Shown in pieces: positions 28,236 through 36,301 of a stretch of DNA of 64,000 nucleotides. How positions within the stretch are numbered: position 1 is the first letter of the stretch; every line of letters begins with the position of its first letter. Source of the stretch: an uncultured Prevotella sp. (GTDB lineage: Bacteria > Bacteroidota > Bacteroidia > Bacteroidales > Bacteroidaceae). The stretch lies in NCBI RefSeq assembly GCF_946407605.1, contig NZ_CAMJOS010000015.1, forward strand, positions 23,314 through 87,313, in the 5' to 3' direction. Both the position numbers and the translations under genes were made by a program. A model generated the notes under the pieces. It saw only the letters and a list, made by a program, of their open reading frames with translations. It had not been told where the DNA came from and did not search any database.

Positions 28236-29198
28236 ATGCAAAACGAAAAAAAGACGATAGTTTTCATTGTCAACCCCATCTCGGGAACCAAGTCGAAGGC
28301 ACAACTGCCCCAACTCATCGACCAGTGCATCGACCTCAGTCGATTCAGCAGCCGCATCGTTCAAACGGAGTATGCGGGTCATGCTGCAGAGATTGCCAAG
28401 CAATGCGTTGCTGACGGCATCGACATCTGCGTCGCAGTAGGTGGCGACGGCACCGTCAACGAGGTGGCTCGCTCGCTGGTTCATAGCGAAACCGCCCTTG
28501 GCATCGTGCCCTGCGGCTCTGGCAACGGCCTGGCGCGTCATCTCTGTCTGCCCATGAACATGAAGAAAGCCCTCGACATCATCAATCTGGGACAGACCGA
28601 CCATTTCGACTTCGGTGTCATCAACGACCAGCCGTTCTTCTGCACCTGCGGCATGGGCTTCGACGCCTTTGTATCGCTGAAGTTTGCTGAGGCAGGCAAG
28701 CGCGGCCTCACCACCTATGTCGAAAATGTGCTCAAGGAAGGACTCACCTATAAGCCCGACACCTACACCGTTGAGGATGAATCGGGCACCCACCAGTACA
28801 AAGCCTTCCTCATTGCCTGTGCCAACGCTGCGCAGTATGGCAACAACGCCTACATCGCTCCTGGCGCTTCGATGCAGGATGGTGTGATGGATGTCATCGT
28901 CATGGAGCCCTTCAACGTCATCGAGGCCCCTACCCTCGCTGTCGACCTCTTTGCTAAGACGCTGGGCAACAACTCCCACATCAAGACCTTCCAGGCGCGT
29001 AGCATCCACATTCATCGTGAGCGCGAGGGTGCCGTTCACTTCGACGGCGACCCCATCAGGATGGGCACCGACATCGACGTCCACATGGAGCACCTTGGTC
29101 TGAAGTGCATCATCAACCCCGATGCCGTAGAGGACGAGGCACGCCCCAACCGCATGGTCAACGCCATCAGCAGTCTCATGGACAAGATCATCGTATAA
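28236..29198 (+). CDS. Diacylglycerol/sphingoid-type lipid kinase (YegS/BmrU family)
   Basis: A 320-residue cytosolic kinase with the DAGK catalytic domain: FIVNPISGTKSKA at the N-terminus, AVGGDGTVNEVA near residue 72, and PCGSGNGLARHL. The C-terminal domain has HFDGDPIRMG. The family phosphorylates diacylglycerol, sphingosine or related lipids; the substrate cannot be read from sequence. The ATG at 28236 was chosen over one six codons upstream because the promoter -7 element covers that region. Divergence from spt makes a sphingoid base a reasonable candidate substrate (inference). Confidence 0.85.
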   Translation: MQNEKKTIVFIVNPISGTKSKAQLPQLIDQCIDLSRFSSRIVQTEYAGHAAEIAKQCVADGIDICVAVGGDGTVNEVARSLVHSETALGIVPCGSGNGLARHLCLPMNMKKALDIINLGQTDHFDFGVINDQPFFCTCGMGFDAFVSLKFAEAGKRGLTTYVENVLKEGLTYKPDTYTVEDESGTHQYKAFLIACANAAQYGNNAYIAPGASMQDGVMDVIVMEPFNVIEAPTLAVDLFAKTLGNNSHIKTFQARSIHIHREREGAVHFDGDPIRMGTDIDVHMEHLGLKCIINPDAVEDEARPNRMVNAISSLMDKIIV

Positions 29199-29235
29199 TA
29201 TAAATAAGGTGTACCCTCTATTCGTTGCCGTTACT

Positions 29236-29412
29236 ATGCAGTTAGCCCTCGTCATTACCATCCTTGTGCTGTGCGCCGCCTACGTTGGCTGGCGTCTCTA
29301 CCGCAACCTCACGACTCCTGCCGACCCCTGTGCTGGCTGCGAGGGTTGCGAATTAAAGGACAGGATGTGCCAAAAACAGAAAAAAGGATGCTGCTGCAGC
29401 AAAAATTCGTAA
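29236..29412 (+). CDS. Small Cys-rich membrane peptide, FeoB-associated-like
   Basis: A 58-residue peptide with one membrane helix (about residues 2-22) and eight Cys, in DPCAGCEGCELKDRMC and GCCC near the C-terminus. It resembles the FeoB-associated Cys-rich membrane protein family. No feo gene is nearby, so an iron role is uncertain. The start used is the ATG at 29236; a GTG at 29209 would give 67 residues. It may be co-transcribed with the lipid kinase 37 bases upstream. Confidence 0.65.
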   Translation: MQLALVITILVLCAAYVGWRLYRNLTTPADPCAGCEGCELKDRMCQKQKKGCCCSKNS

Positions 29413-29417
29413 AATTA

Positions 29418-29449
29418 TTTGGCAATATCAAAATTTAGTAGTACCTTTG
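29418..29449 (+). promoter_or_regulatory. Promoter of tRNA-Cys
   Basis: -33 TTTG at 29418-29421 and -7 TACCTTTG at 29442-29449 with a 20-base spacer, followed by GCACCCGCAAAA. Confidence 0.8.
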
Positions 29450-29493
29450 CACCCGCAAAAACCGAAATGGTGCGTTGACCAACAGTCAGAATC

Positions 29494-29565
29494 GGTGCCT
29501 TGGATGAGTGGCTTAGTCAACGGTCTGCAAAACCGTCTACGGCGGTTCGAATCCGCCAGGCACCT
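29494..29565 (+). tRNA. tRNA-Cys (anticodon GCA)
   Basis: Acceptor GGTGCCT pairs with AGGCACC, with discriminator U as expected for Cys. The anticodon stem ACGGT/ACCGT encloses the loop CTGCAAA, and the T arm is GGCGGTTCGAATCCGCC. CCA is not encoded. Confidence 0.95.
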
Positions 29566-29575
29566 CAGAGCAAAG

Positions 29576-29620
29576 TCCTGAAACCTCGATAAACAAAGGG
29601 TTTCAGGATTTTTCTTTTTC
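29576..29620 (+). terminator. Terminator after tRNA-Cys
   Basis: TCCTGAAACC (29576-29585) pairs with GGTTTCAGGA (29599-29608), followed by a T-rich run. Confidence 0.9.
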
Positions 29621-29693
29621 CCAGGAAGTTAAGAAATGCTGCGCAATTTGTTTCAATTATTTTCATAAGATAGTTTTTTAATTTAAGATAATC

Positions 29694-29725
29694 TTTGGTA
29701 GTTAGCGGAAAAATGCCTACCTTTG
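29694..29725 (+). promoter_or_regulatory. Promoter of fabD
   Basis: -33 TTTG at 29694-29697 and -7 TACCTTTG at 29718-29725, followed by GCACCCGCAAAC. The leader to the fabD ATG is about 35 bases. Confidence 0.8.
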
Positions 29726-29767
29726 CACCCGCAAACATTTATTCATCAACAAATTAAGTAGAAAGAA

Positions 29768-30655
29768 ATGAAAGCATTTGTATTCCCTGGACAGGGAGCA
29801 CAGTTCGTAGGAATGGGCAAGGACCTCTACGACAACAACGCAACAGCAAAGGAACTTTTTGAGAAAGCTAACGAGATTCTGGGCTACAGAATCACTGATA
29901 TTATGTTCGAGGGCACGGACGACGACCTGAAGCAGACCAAGGTCACCCAGCCCGCCGTATTCCTGCACAGCGTGATCAGCGCTATCTGCATGGGCGACGC
30001 CTTCGACCCAAAGATGACTGCCGGACACTCGCTGGGTGAGTTCTCAGCATTGGTAGCTGCCGGCGCCCTGAGCTTTGAGGATGGTCTGCGTCTGGTCTAT
30101 GCACGTGCTACGGCCATGCAGAAGGCTTGCGAGGCTGCTCCCTCGACAATGGCTGCCATCATTGGTTTGCCCGATGCTCAGGTGGAGGAGATCTGCGCTG
30201 GCATCAACCGCGAGGGTAACGTGGTGGTTTGCGCTAACTATAACAACCCCGGACAGCTGGTTATCTCGGGTAATGTGGATGCTATCAACGAGGCCTGCGA
30301 GCAGCTGAAGGCTGCTGGTGCCAAGCGTGCCCTGCCCCTAAAGGTGGGTGGTGCCTTCCACAGCCCCCTGATGCAGCCTGCCAAGGACGAGCTGCAGGCC
30401 GCCATCGAGAAGACTGAGTTCAAGACGCCTAAGTGCCCCGTTTACCAGAACGTGGACGGAAAGCCTCACACCGAGCCTGCTGAGATCAAGCAGAACCTCA
30501 TCGCTCAGCTGACCTCTTCAGTACGCTGGACTCAGTGTGTGCAGAACATGATTGCCGACGGTGCCGACGACTTCACAGAGTGTGGTCCTGGTAAGGCTCT
30601 GCAGGGCATGATTGCCAAGATCAACAAGGAAGTGAGTGCTCACGGAATTGAATAA
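29768..30655 (+). CDS. fabD: Malonyl-CoA:ACP transacylase
   Basis: FabD loads malonyl groups onto acyl carrier protein for fatty-acid synthesis. It has the N-terminal FPGQGAQ, the nucleophile motif GHSLGE (Ser88), the GAFHSPLM block with the catalytic His, and a C-terminal FTECGPGKAL. The length of 295 residues is typical. It has its own promoter and terminates directly in a heptamer repeat array that starts at its stop codon. Confidence 0.95.
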   Translation: MKAFVFPGQGAQFVGMGKDLYDNNATAKELFEKANEILGYRITDIMFEGTDDDLKQTKVTQPAVFLHSVISAICMGDAFDPKMTAGHSLGEFSALVAAGALSFEDGLRLVYARATAMQKACEAAPSTMAAIIGLPDAQVEEICAGINREGNVVVCANYNNPGQLVISGNVDAINEACEQLKAAGAKRALPLKVGGAFHSPLMQPAKDELQAAIEKTEFKTPKCPVYQNVDGKPHTEPAEIKQNLIAQLTSSVRWTQCVQNMIADGADDFTECGPGKALQGMIAKINKEVSAHGIE

Positions 30656-30735
30656 GGTGAAAGGTGAAAGGTGAAAGGTGAAAGGTGAAGGGACCCCGAA
30701 GGGGTCAAATAACCTAGCGTAGGGGCTTGCCCCTA
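30656..30735. repeat. GGTGAAA heptamer array and two short hairpins after fabD
   Basis: Five tandem heptamers (four GGTGAAA, one GGTGAAG; 30656-30690) begin right after the fabD stop. They are followed by the perfect hairpins GACCCCGAAGGGGTC (30692-30706) and TAGGGGCTTGCCCCTA (30720-30735). No T-run follows, so these are not classical terminators. Confidence 0.85.
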
Positions 30736-30764
30736 TGATAACCAAAAGTGAAAGTTAAAATATA

Positions 30765-32390
30765 ATGAAAGGTTCGAAAATTATTATCTACCAAATCTTT
30801 ACGCGTCTGTATGGCAACCGCTGTCAGACGCGTAAACCTTTTGGAACCATCGAAGAGAACGGCTGCGGCAAACTGAACGACTTCACGCCTACGGTGCTGA
30901 AGCAGATCAGGGATATGGGCGTCAGTCATGTGTGGTACACAGGTGTGATTCGTCACGCTACGATGACGGACTACAGCAAGTATGGCATTCCCCGTCAGCA
31001 CCCCGCCGTGGTGAAGGGAAGGGCTGGCTCGCCTTACGCCATTACCGACTATTACGACATTGACCCCGACCTGGCCGTCGATGTGACGAAGCGAATGGAG
31101 GAGTTCGAGAAGCTGGTGAGCCGTACGCACAAGGCTGGCTTGAAGGTGATTATCGACTTCGTGCCCAACCACGTGGCACGCCAGTATAAGAGTATCTGCA
31201 AGCCCGCAGGCGTGAAGGACCTGGGCGAGGACGACGATACCAACGTGGGATTCGACCCTAAGAAGAATAACTTCTACTACTGTCCTGGCGAGCAGTTCAG
31301 CCCCTACTTCGACCTCTACCACGGTGAGAAGGAGCCCTACACGGAGATTCCTGCCAAGGCCACGGGTAACGACTGTTTCCACAACGCCCCTGGCATGAAC
31401 GACTGGTACGAGACGGTGAAGTTGAACTACGGCAAGGACTACAACGGCACGTGGTCGATGCTCACCGAGCAATGCTCTACATGGCATAAGATGCTCGACA
31501 TCCTGCTGTTCTGGGCTGGCAAGGGCGTGGATGCCTTCCGCTGCGACATGGCCGAGATGGTGCCTGCCGAGTTCTGGGCATGGGCCACAGCCAAGGTGCG
31601 CCAGCAGTATCCTGACATCCGCTTCATTGGCGAGGTGTATAACCCCAACGAGTATCGCCGCTATATCGCCTCGGGCTTCGACTACCTGTACGACAAGGTG
31701 GGTATGTACGACGCCATGCGTGACGTCGTCTGCCATCGTCGCAACACCGACGCCATCACGTGGGCCTGGCAGCAGACGGACGATATTCGCGACCACATGC
31801 TCTACTTCCTGGAGAACCACGACGAGCAGCGCATTGCCAGCGACTTCTTTGCTGGCAACGGCGAGAAAGGCGTGCCTGCACTGGTGGTGAACGCCCTGAT
31901 GCAGAAGAACCCGTTTATGGTCTATGCAGGACAGGAATGGGGCGAGCGCGGCATGGACAAGGAGGGATTCAGCGGATGCGACGGACGTACCACCATCTTC
32001 GACTACTGGTCGTTTGAGAAGCATTTCGACCCCCTCACCCTTATATATAATAAGGTGTTGGGCATAGCACGTACGGAGAAAGCCGTGGCCGAGGGTCAGA
32101 TGTTCGACGTGATGTACGCCAACAAGCAGTACTACCGTCAGTATGCCTTCCTGCGCAAGGCTGGCAAGGACATCCTGCTGGTGGTGGCCAACTTCGACGA
32201 TGCGCCGCTGACCATGCAGCTGACCATTCCCGATCATGCCTTCAACTACCTGGAGATGATGGAGAAAGCCTACGATGCTGTGGACCTGATGACTGGCACA
32301 GCCCGCAAACTGGTGCTGATGCGAGATCAGGCTATTCAGGTAGCACTTCCTGCCCGTGGGGCAGTCGTATTTAAGGTGAAGGGAGGATAG
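30765..32390 (+). CDS. Cytoplasmic GH13-family alpha-amylase-like enzyme
   Basis: A 541-residue glycoside hydrolase family 13 enzyme. The TIM-barrel catalytic residues are visible: nucleophile in FRCDMAEM (Asp261), acid/base in FIGEVYN (Glu290), and the transition-state Asp in FLENHDEQR (Asp353). VIIDFVPNHVA is conserved region I. There is no signal peptide, so it acts on intracellular alpha-glucans or oligosaccharides imported by the cell. The last codons (VKGG) overlap a GGAGG sequence that could serve as the ribosome-binding site of the next gene. Confidence 0.9.
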   Translation: MKGSKIIIYQIFTRLYGNRCQTRKPFGTIEENGCGKLNDFTPTVLKQIRDMGVSHVWYTGVIRHATMTDYSKYGIPRQHPAVVKGRAGSPYAITDYYDIDPDLAVDVTKRMEEFEKLVSRTHKAGLKVIIDFVPNHVARQYKSICKPAGVKDLGEDDDTNVGFDPKKNNFYYCPGEQFSPYFDLYHGEKEPYTEIPAKATGNDCFHNAPGMNDWYETVKLNYGKDYNGTWSMLTEQCSTWHKMLDILLFWAGKGVDAFRCDMAEMVPAEFWAWATAKVRQQYPDIRFIGEVYNPNEYRRYIASGFDYLYDKVGMYDAMRDVVCHRRNTDAITWAWQQTDDIRDHMLYFLENHDEQRIASDFFAGNGEKGVPALVVNALMQKNPFMVYAGQEWGERGMDKEGFSGCDGRTTIFDYWSFEKHFDPLTLIYNKVLGIARTEKAVAEGQMFDVMYANKQYYRQYAFLRKAGKDILLVVANFDDAPLTMQLTIPDHAFNYLEMMEKAYDAVDLMTGTARKLVLMRDQAIQVALPARGAVVFKVKGG

Positions 32391-32392
32391 AT

Positions 32393-32848
32393 ATGATTCT
32401 GAACGAGCATAACAAAGAGGAGTTTCCGCCTGCCCATACGGCAGAGCATCTGCTGAACCAGACGATGATTCGGCTGTTTGGATGCGGACGTAGCTATAAT
32501 GCCCATGTGGAAAGGAAGAAGAGCAAGATGAGTTTCCACCTGGACCACAAGCCCACACGACAGGAGGAGAAGGAGATAGAGCGTAGGATGAACGAGCTGA
32601 TAGAGGAGGACCTGCCCGTGACGTTCGAGTTCGTCACCCGCGAAAACATCCCCGAGGGCGTGATGCTGGACCGTCTGCCTGACGATGCCAGCGAGACCAT
32701 CCGCCTGGTGCGCATTGGCGACTACGACGTCTGTCCCTGTATTGGCAAACATGTGCGAAGCACTAGTCAGATAGGGCGTTTCGAGATGCTGGGCACCAAC
32801 TGGGACGAGATAGAGAAGTCGTTCCGAGTGCGTTTCAAAATTGTATAA
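32393..32848 (+). CDS. AlaX-like alanyl-tRNA synthetase editing-domain protein
   Basis: A 151-residue free-standing relative of the AlaRS/ThrRS editing domain. The metal-binding pairs HTAEH (His15, His19) and CIGKHV after CP are placed as in AlaX proteins (HxxxH and CxxxH). Such proteins remove mischarged amino acids from tRNA; which tRNA is edited here is unknown. The start lies 2 bases after the amylase stop, with GGAGG 6 bases before it, an unusually strong Shine-Dalgarno sequence for this phylum. A clear terminator follows. Confidence 0.75.
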   Translation: MILNEHNKEEFPPAHTAEHLLNQTMIRLFGCGRSYNAHVERKKSKMSFHLDHKPTRQEEKEIERRMNELIEEDLPVTFEFVTRENIPEGVMLDRLPDDASETIRLVRIGDYDVCPCIGKHVRSTSQIGRFEMLGTNWDEIEKSFRVRFKIV

Positions 32849-32854
32849 GAAAAC

Positions 32855-32892
32855 AAGAGGCTGTGTCAATCAACACAGCCTCTTTTCTTTTT
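32855..32892 (+). terminator. Terminator after the amylase-AlaX pair
   Basis: AAGAGGCTGTGT and ACACAGCCTCTT form a 12-bp stem with a six-base loop, followed by TTCTTTTT. The A-rich left flank lets it work in both directions. Confidence 0.92.
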
Positions 32893-33071
32893 GACCTCCA
32901 GTCTATCCTCCCTTCACCTTTGACCTTCGGTCTAGTCTGCTCACGCTCGGCATAGCTCAAACAATTTCTTGCGTCCCTTCGGTAGCAAGCGGTATAACCG
33001 AGCGGGCTTTGCTCTCGCTTACTCGCAGCCTTCACCTTTCACCTTTCACCTTTCACCTTTCACCTTTCACC
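32893..33071. repeat. Dispersed-repeat region ending in a TTTCACC heptamer array
   Basis: This stretch has no gene. It holds CTCGGCATAGCTCAAAC (near 32945; relative at 46350), a hairpin-forming CTTGCGTCCC..GGTAGCAAGCG (near 32968; relative at 45957), and five tandem TTTCACC heptamers (33037-33071). Read on the - strand, the GGTGAAA array begins at the GH43 stop codon. Confidence 0.8.
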
Positions 33072-34740
33072 TCGTGAAAACGAAATCATGGAGTGTGCAG
33101 AGTGACTTTTCTTTCGTCGACGACTTGAACTTGAAGAAGATGGCGTGCTTATACTCCAACTTGGCAAGGTCGGGCAGCACGGCATTCAACTCCGTTGGCT
33201 CCTGCCTCATGCCAGCCTTCAGCTCGATCTTACCCAGCAACATACCTTGCTGAGAAGCCCAGGGGCGATCGGCCCATATCTCGATGGTGCCGTCAACGCC
33301 CAGCGGCGTGAGGTTCAGCAGCAGTTTGGCCTCCTTGCCCTTGAACAGAGGAGTGCCAGAAGCCAAATCGGTGAAGTTGAAGTACTTATAGCCCACGATA
33401 GAGCCATCGGTATTGTTCACCACATCGTTGGTGTTGTTCTTCAGGTCATAGGGGGCCTCGTAGTTGCTGTCGGTACCATAGCCAGCGGCCACATACGAGC
33501 CATAGAACGTGTTGTTGGGCCATTCGTGGGTGGCAGGCTTAGGACCAGTGAGCCAGCAGGCGATGCCAGCAGAGTGGCGCTCCAGGGGGTCAAGACCATC
33601 GGTGGCAAAGCCCTCAGACGTATATTCTCCCTCGCTGATCAGCACTCGCCCACCCTCGCCTTCTTCAACGTTGACGGTGATAGGAGCCACCATAGCCTGA
33701 CGGGCATACTCGTTGGTGCCTGTCTGACGATGATAGAACACCCACCACTTGCCGTTGATCTCGCAGATAGAGCCGTGGGTGTTGCCATCAGGCACGGCAG
33801 AGGCGATGACATGTCCCTGTTCGTCCAGCTCGCGGCCTCGTCCGTCGATGATGGTACCACCATAGGTCCAAGGGCCTAAGGGATGGTCGCCATAGCAGTA
33901 GGCCAGCGTGTAGTTGCTGGTAGGCAGACCGAACTCACCGTCCTCAGTAAAGCGGCTGTAGATAAACACATACTTATCCTTGATTTTACGGATGCTGGAG
34001 GCCTCGAAGAACTTGAACTGTCCCTCCTGGTTGCGACCAGAGATCATGTCCTCCACAATCTTCGTGCCAGGCTTCACCGTAGCCATCGTGGCGGGGTCGA
34101 ACTCAGCAGCATAGCTGCGCTCAAAGCCCCAGTAGCCATAGACGCGGCCATCGTCATCGACAAACACAGCGGGGTCAAACTGCAGCACGCCGTCCACCAT
34201 GTTGGGGTTGTCCTTACTCCAGTTGCACACCTCGAAAGGTCCGTCAGGACGGTCGCTCTTGGCAATGAGTCCGTTGCGATAGCCCGTCTGGTCGTTGGGG
34301 AAGAGATAATAGGTCTTCTTGCCAGTGCTGTCAGTCACCAGCGTCACGTCAGGCGCATAGAGCACATCGGCAGTACCAGCAGAGTCGAACTTCTCACCAT
34401 CGCGGTTCTTGTCGACCACCAGAATCACGCCGTCGTAGCGCCACTGGCTCAGGTCTTCTACTGGTGCCGACCACACCACCTGGTCGCGTCCGCAATAGGC
34501 ATCGATGAGGTCGTCGTGCGAACCATAGACATAGACGCGCTGCTTGCCAGGGTTGTCGGGGTCTTCAAACACATAGGGCTCGCCATCAGGAATATGTTCC
34601 CAAAGGGGCATGTAAGGATTACCAACGGTGGTCAGTTTCGTTTGCTCAGCCACGGGTTTGTTGGAACACGACGTTCCCATCGTCAGGCCGCAAACTACTG
34701 CTGTTGCCATAGTTACAATGTTGCTTAGTTTCATGTTCAT
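33067..34740 (-). CDS. Glycoside hydrolase family 43 lipoprotein
   Basis: A 557-residue lipoprotein with lipobox GTSC (Cys25 from the chosen start at 34740; an upstream in-frame ATG at 34788 spoils the signal peptide). The five-bladed propeller of GH43 is visible: YVFEDPDNPGKQRVYVYGSHD, YAPDVTLV, FDPAVFVDDDGRVYGYWG, FFEASSIRK, and GNTHGSICEINGKWWVFYHRQ in segments. GH43 enzymes remove arabinose or xylose from plant glycans. A C-terminal carbohydrate-binding-like domain follows. The lipid anchor places it at the periplasm or cell surface. No SusC/D is adjacent. Confidence 0.88.
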   Translation of the reverse strand: MNMKLSNIVTMATAVVCGLTMGTSCSNKPVAEQTKLTTVGNPYMPLWEHIPDGEPYVFEDPDNPGKQRVYVYGSHDDLIDAYCGRDQVVWSAPVEDLSQWRYDGVILVVDKNRDGEKFDSAGTADVLYAPDVTLVTDSTGKKTYYLFPNDQTGYRNGLIAKSDRPDGPFEVCNWSKDNPNMVDGVLQFDPAVFVDDDGRVYGYWGFERSYAAEFDPATMATVKPGTKIVEDMISGRNQEGQFKFFEASSIRKIKDKYVFIYSRFTEDGEFGLPTSNYTLAYCYGDHPLGPWTYGGTIIDGRGRELDEQGHVIASAVPDGNTHGSICEINGKWWVFYHRQTGTNEYARQAMVAPITVNVEEGEGGRVLISEGEYTSEGFATDGLDPLERHSAGIACWLTGPKPATHEWPNNTFYGSYVAAGYGTDSNYEAPYDLKNNTNDVVNNTDGSIVGYKYFNFTDLASGTPLFKGKEAKLLLNLTPLGVDGTIEIWADRPWASQQGMLLGKIELKAGMRQEPTELNAVLPDLAKLEYKHAIFFKFKSSTKEKSLCTLHDFVFTR

Positions 34741-34836
34741 ATTTTTAGGTGTTAATGCTCTTGTAGAATTTCGTTGCAAAAGTAACAAAAAAAAACTATA
34801 TAACCCAATAATATGACATCTTTTAAGTTAAATCGC

Positions 34837-34867
34837 TTTGAGGAATAAAAAAGAATTAGTAACTTTG
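34837..34867 (+). promoter_or_regulatory. Promoter of glyA
   Basis: -33 TTTG at 34837-34840 and -7 TAACTTTG at 34860-34867 with a 19-base spacer, followed by CACCCGC. The leader to the ATG is about 60 bases. Confidence 0.8.
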
Positions 34868-34934
34868 CACCCGCTAAGGTGAAAGTGTAAAAAATACCCG
34901 CAATACATTATTCCAACCAATAAAGAGAACAAAA

Positions 34935-36215
34935 ATGAAAAGAGACAACACCATTTTCGAGTTGATCGAGAAAGAGCATCAGCGCCAGTTGAAAGGCATT
35001 GAGCTGATTGCCAGTGAGAACTTCGTCAGCGACCAGGTTATGGAGGCTATGGGATCCTACCTCACCAACAAGTATGCAGAGGGTTATCCTGGTCATCGCT
35101 ACTATGGCGGCTGTCAGGTAGTTGACGAGGTAGAGCAGCTGGCCATCGACCGTGTGTGCAAGCTGTTTGGTGCCGAGTATGCCAACGTGCAGCCACACTC
35201 TGGCGCACAGGCCAACGCTGCCGTACTGCTGGCAGTACTGAAGCCCGGCGACACCTTCATGGGTATGAACCTCGATCACGGTGGCCACCTCTCTCATGGA
35301 TCACTGGTCAACACCAGCGGTATCTACTACAAGCCCGTGGGTTACAACCTGAACAAGGAGACGGGTCGTGTGGACTATGACGAGATGGAGCGCCTGGCAT
35401 TGGAGCACAAGCCCAAGCTGATTATCGGTGGTGGCTCGGCCTACAGCCGCGAGTGGGACTACAAGCGTATGCGTGAGATTGCCGACAAGGTAGGCGCTCT
35501 GCTGATGATCGATATGGCCCACCCCGCTGGTCTGATTGCCGCAGGTCTCTTGGACAACCCCGTGAAATATGCTCACATCGTGACCTCTACCACTCACAAG
35601 ACCCTGCGCGGTCCCCGTGGCGGTATCATCCTGATGGGTAAGGACTTCGAGAACCCCTGGGGATACAAGACGCCAAAGGGTCAGGTGAAGATGATGTCAC
35701 AGCTGCTGAACAGCGCCGTATTCCCCGGACAGCAGGGCGGTCCGCTGGAGCACGTCATCGCTGCCAAGGCTGTGGCCTTCGGCGAGGCTCTGCAGCCTGA
35801 GTTCAAGGAGTGGGCTAAGCAGGTGCAGAAGAATGCTGCCGTGCTGGCCGACGAGCTCATCAAGCGTGGCTTCACCATCGTCAGCGGTGGTACCGACAAC
35901 CACTCTATGCTGGTTGACCTGCGCTCAAAGTATCCTGAGCTGACTGGTAAGGTAGCCGAGAACGCTCTCGTTGCTGCTGACATCACCGTGAACAAGAACA
36001 TGGTGCCCTTCGACTCTCGTAGCGCCTTCCAGACCTCTGGTATCCGTCTGGGCACTCCCGCCATCACCACACGTGGTGCCAAGGAAGACCTGATGGTTCA
36101 GATTGCCGCCTGGATTGAGGAAGTGCTGAACGATCCTGAGAACGAGCAGGTCATCGCTAAGGTGCGCGGCGAGGTGAACGAGAAGATGAAGGCATACCCT
36201 CTCTTTGCTTATTAA
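34935..36215 (+). CDS. glyA: Serine hydroxymethyltransferase
   Basis: This PLP enzyme interconverts serine and glycine and feeds one-carbon units to folate. Landmarks are [12 protein letters not shown], the [10 protein letters not shown] block, the active-site lysine in [14 protein letters not shown] (Lys222), and [12 protein letters not shown]. The 426-residue length is standard. It has its own promoter and a strong terminator at 36233-36279. Confidence 0.96.
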   Translation: MKRDNTIFELIEKEHQRQLKGIELIASENFVSDQVMEAMGSYLTNKYAEGYPGHRYYGGCQVVDEVEQLAIDRVCKLFGAEYANVQPHSGAQANAAVLLAVLKPGDTFMGMNLDHGGHLSHGSLVNTSGIYYKPVGYNLNKETGRVDYDEMERLALEHKPKLIIGGGSAYSREWDYKRMREIADKVGALLMIDMAHPAGLIAAGLLDNPVKYAHIVTSTTHKTLRGPRGGIILMGKDFENPWGYKTPKGQVKMMSQLLNSAVFPGQQGGPLEHVIAAKAVAFGEALQPEFKEWAKQVQKNAAVLADELIKRGFTIVSGGTDNHSMLVDLRSKYPELTGKVAENALVAADITVNKNMVPFDSRSAFQTSGIRLGTPAITTRGAKEDLMVQIAAWIEEVLNDPENEQVIAKVRGEVNEKMKAYPLFAY

Positions 36216-36232
36216 GCATCTGAATACAATAT

Positions 36233-36279
36233 ACTGCACTGGTGGCTCCTAACCGTATGGAGCGCCAGCGCAGTTTTTC
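36233..36279 (+). terminator. Terminator after glyA
   Basis: ACTGCACTGGTGGCTCC pairs with GGAGCGCCAGCGCAGT around a loop of about nine bases, followed by TTTTT. Confidence 0.88.
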
Positions 36280-36301
36280 ATAAATAACCAATAACAAAAC
36301 G

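Noticed and set aside
30656..30690. Heptamer array as a CRISPR or a coding repeat
   Set aside because: There are no spacers, and the frame is closed by the preceding stop codon.
30714..32558. A 614-residue - strand reading frame opposite the amylase gene
   Set aside because: It is the reverse-strand shadow of a GH13 gene with all catalytic motifs intact; it has no start signals and His/Val-rich shadow composition.
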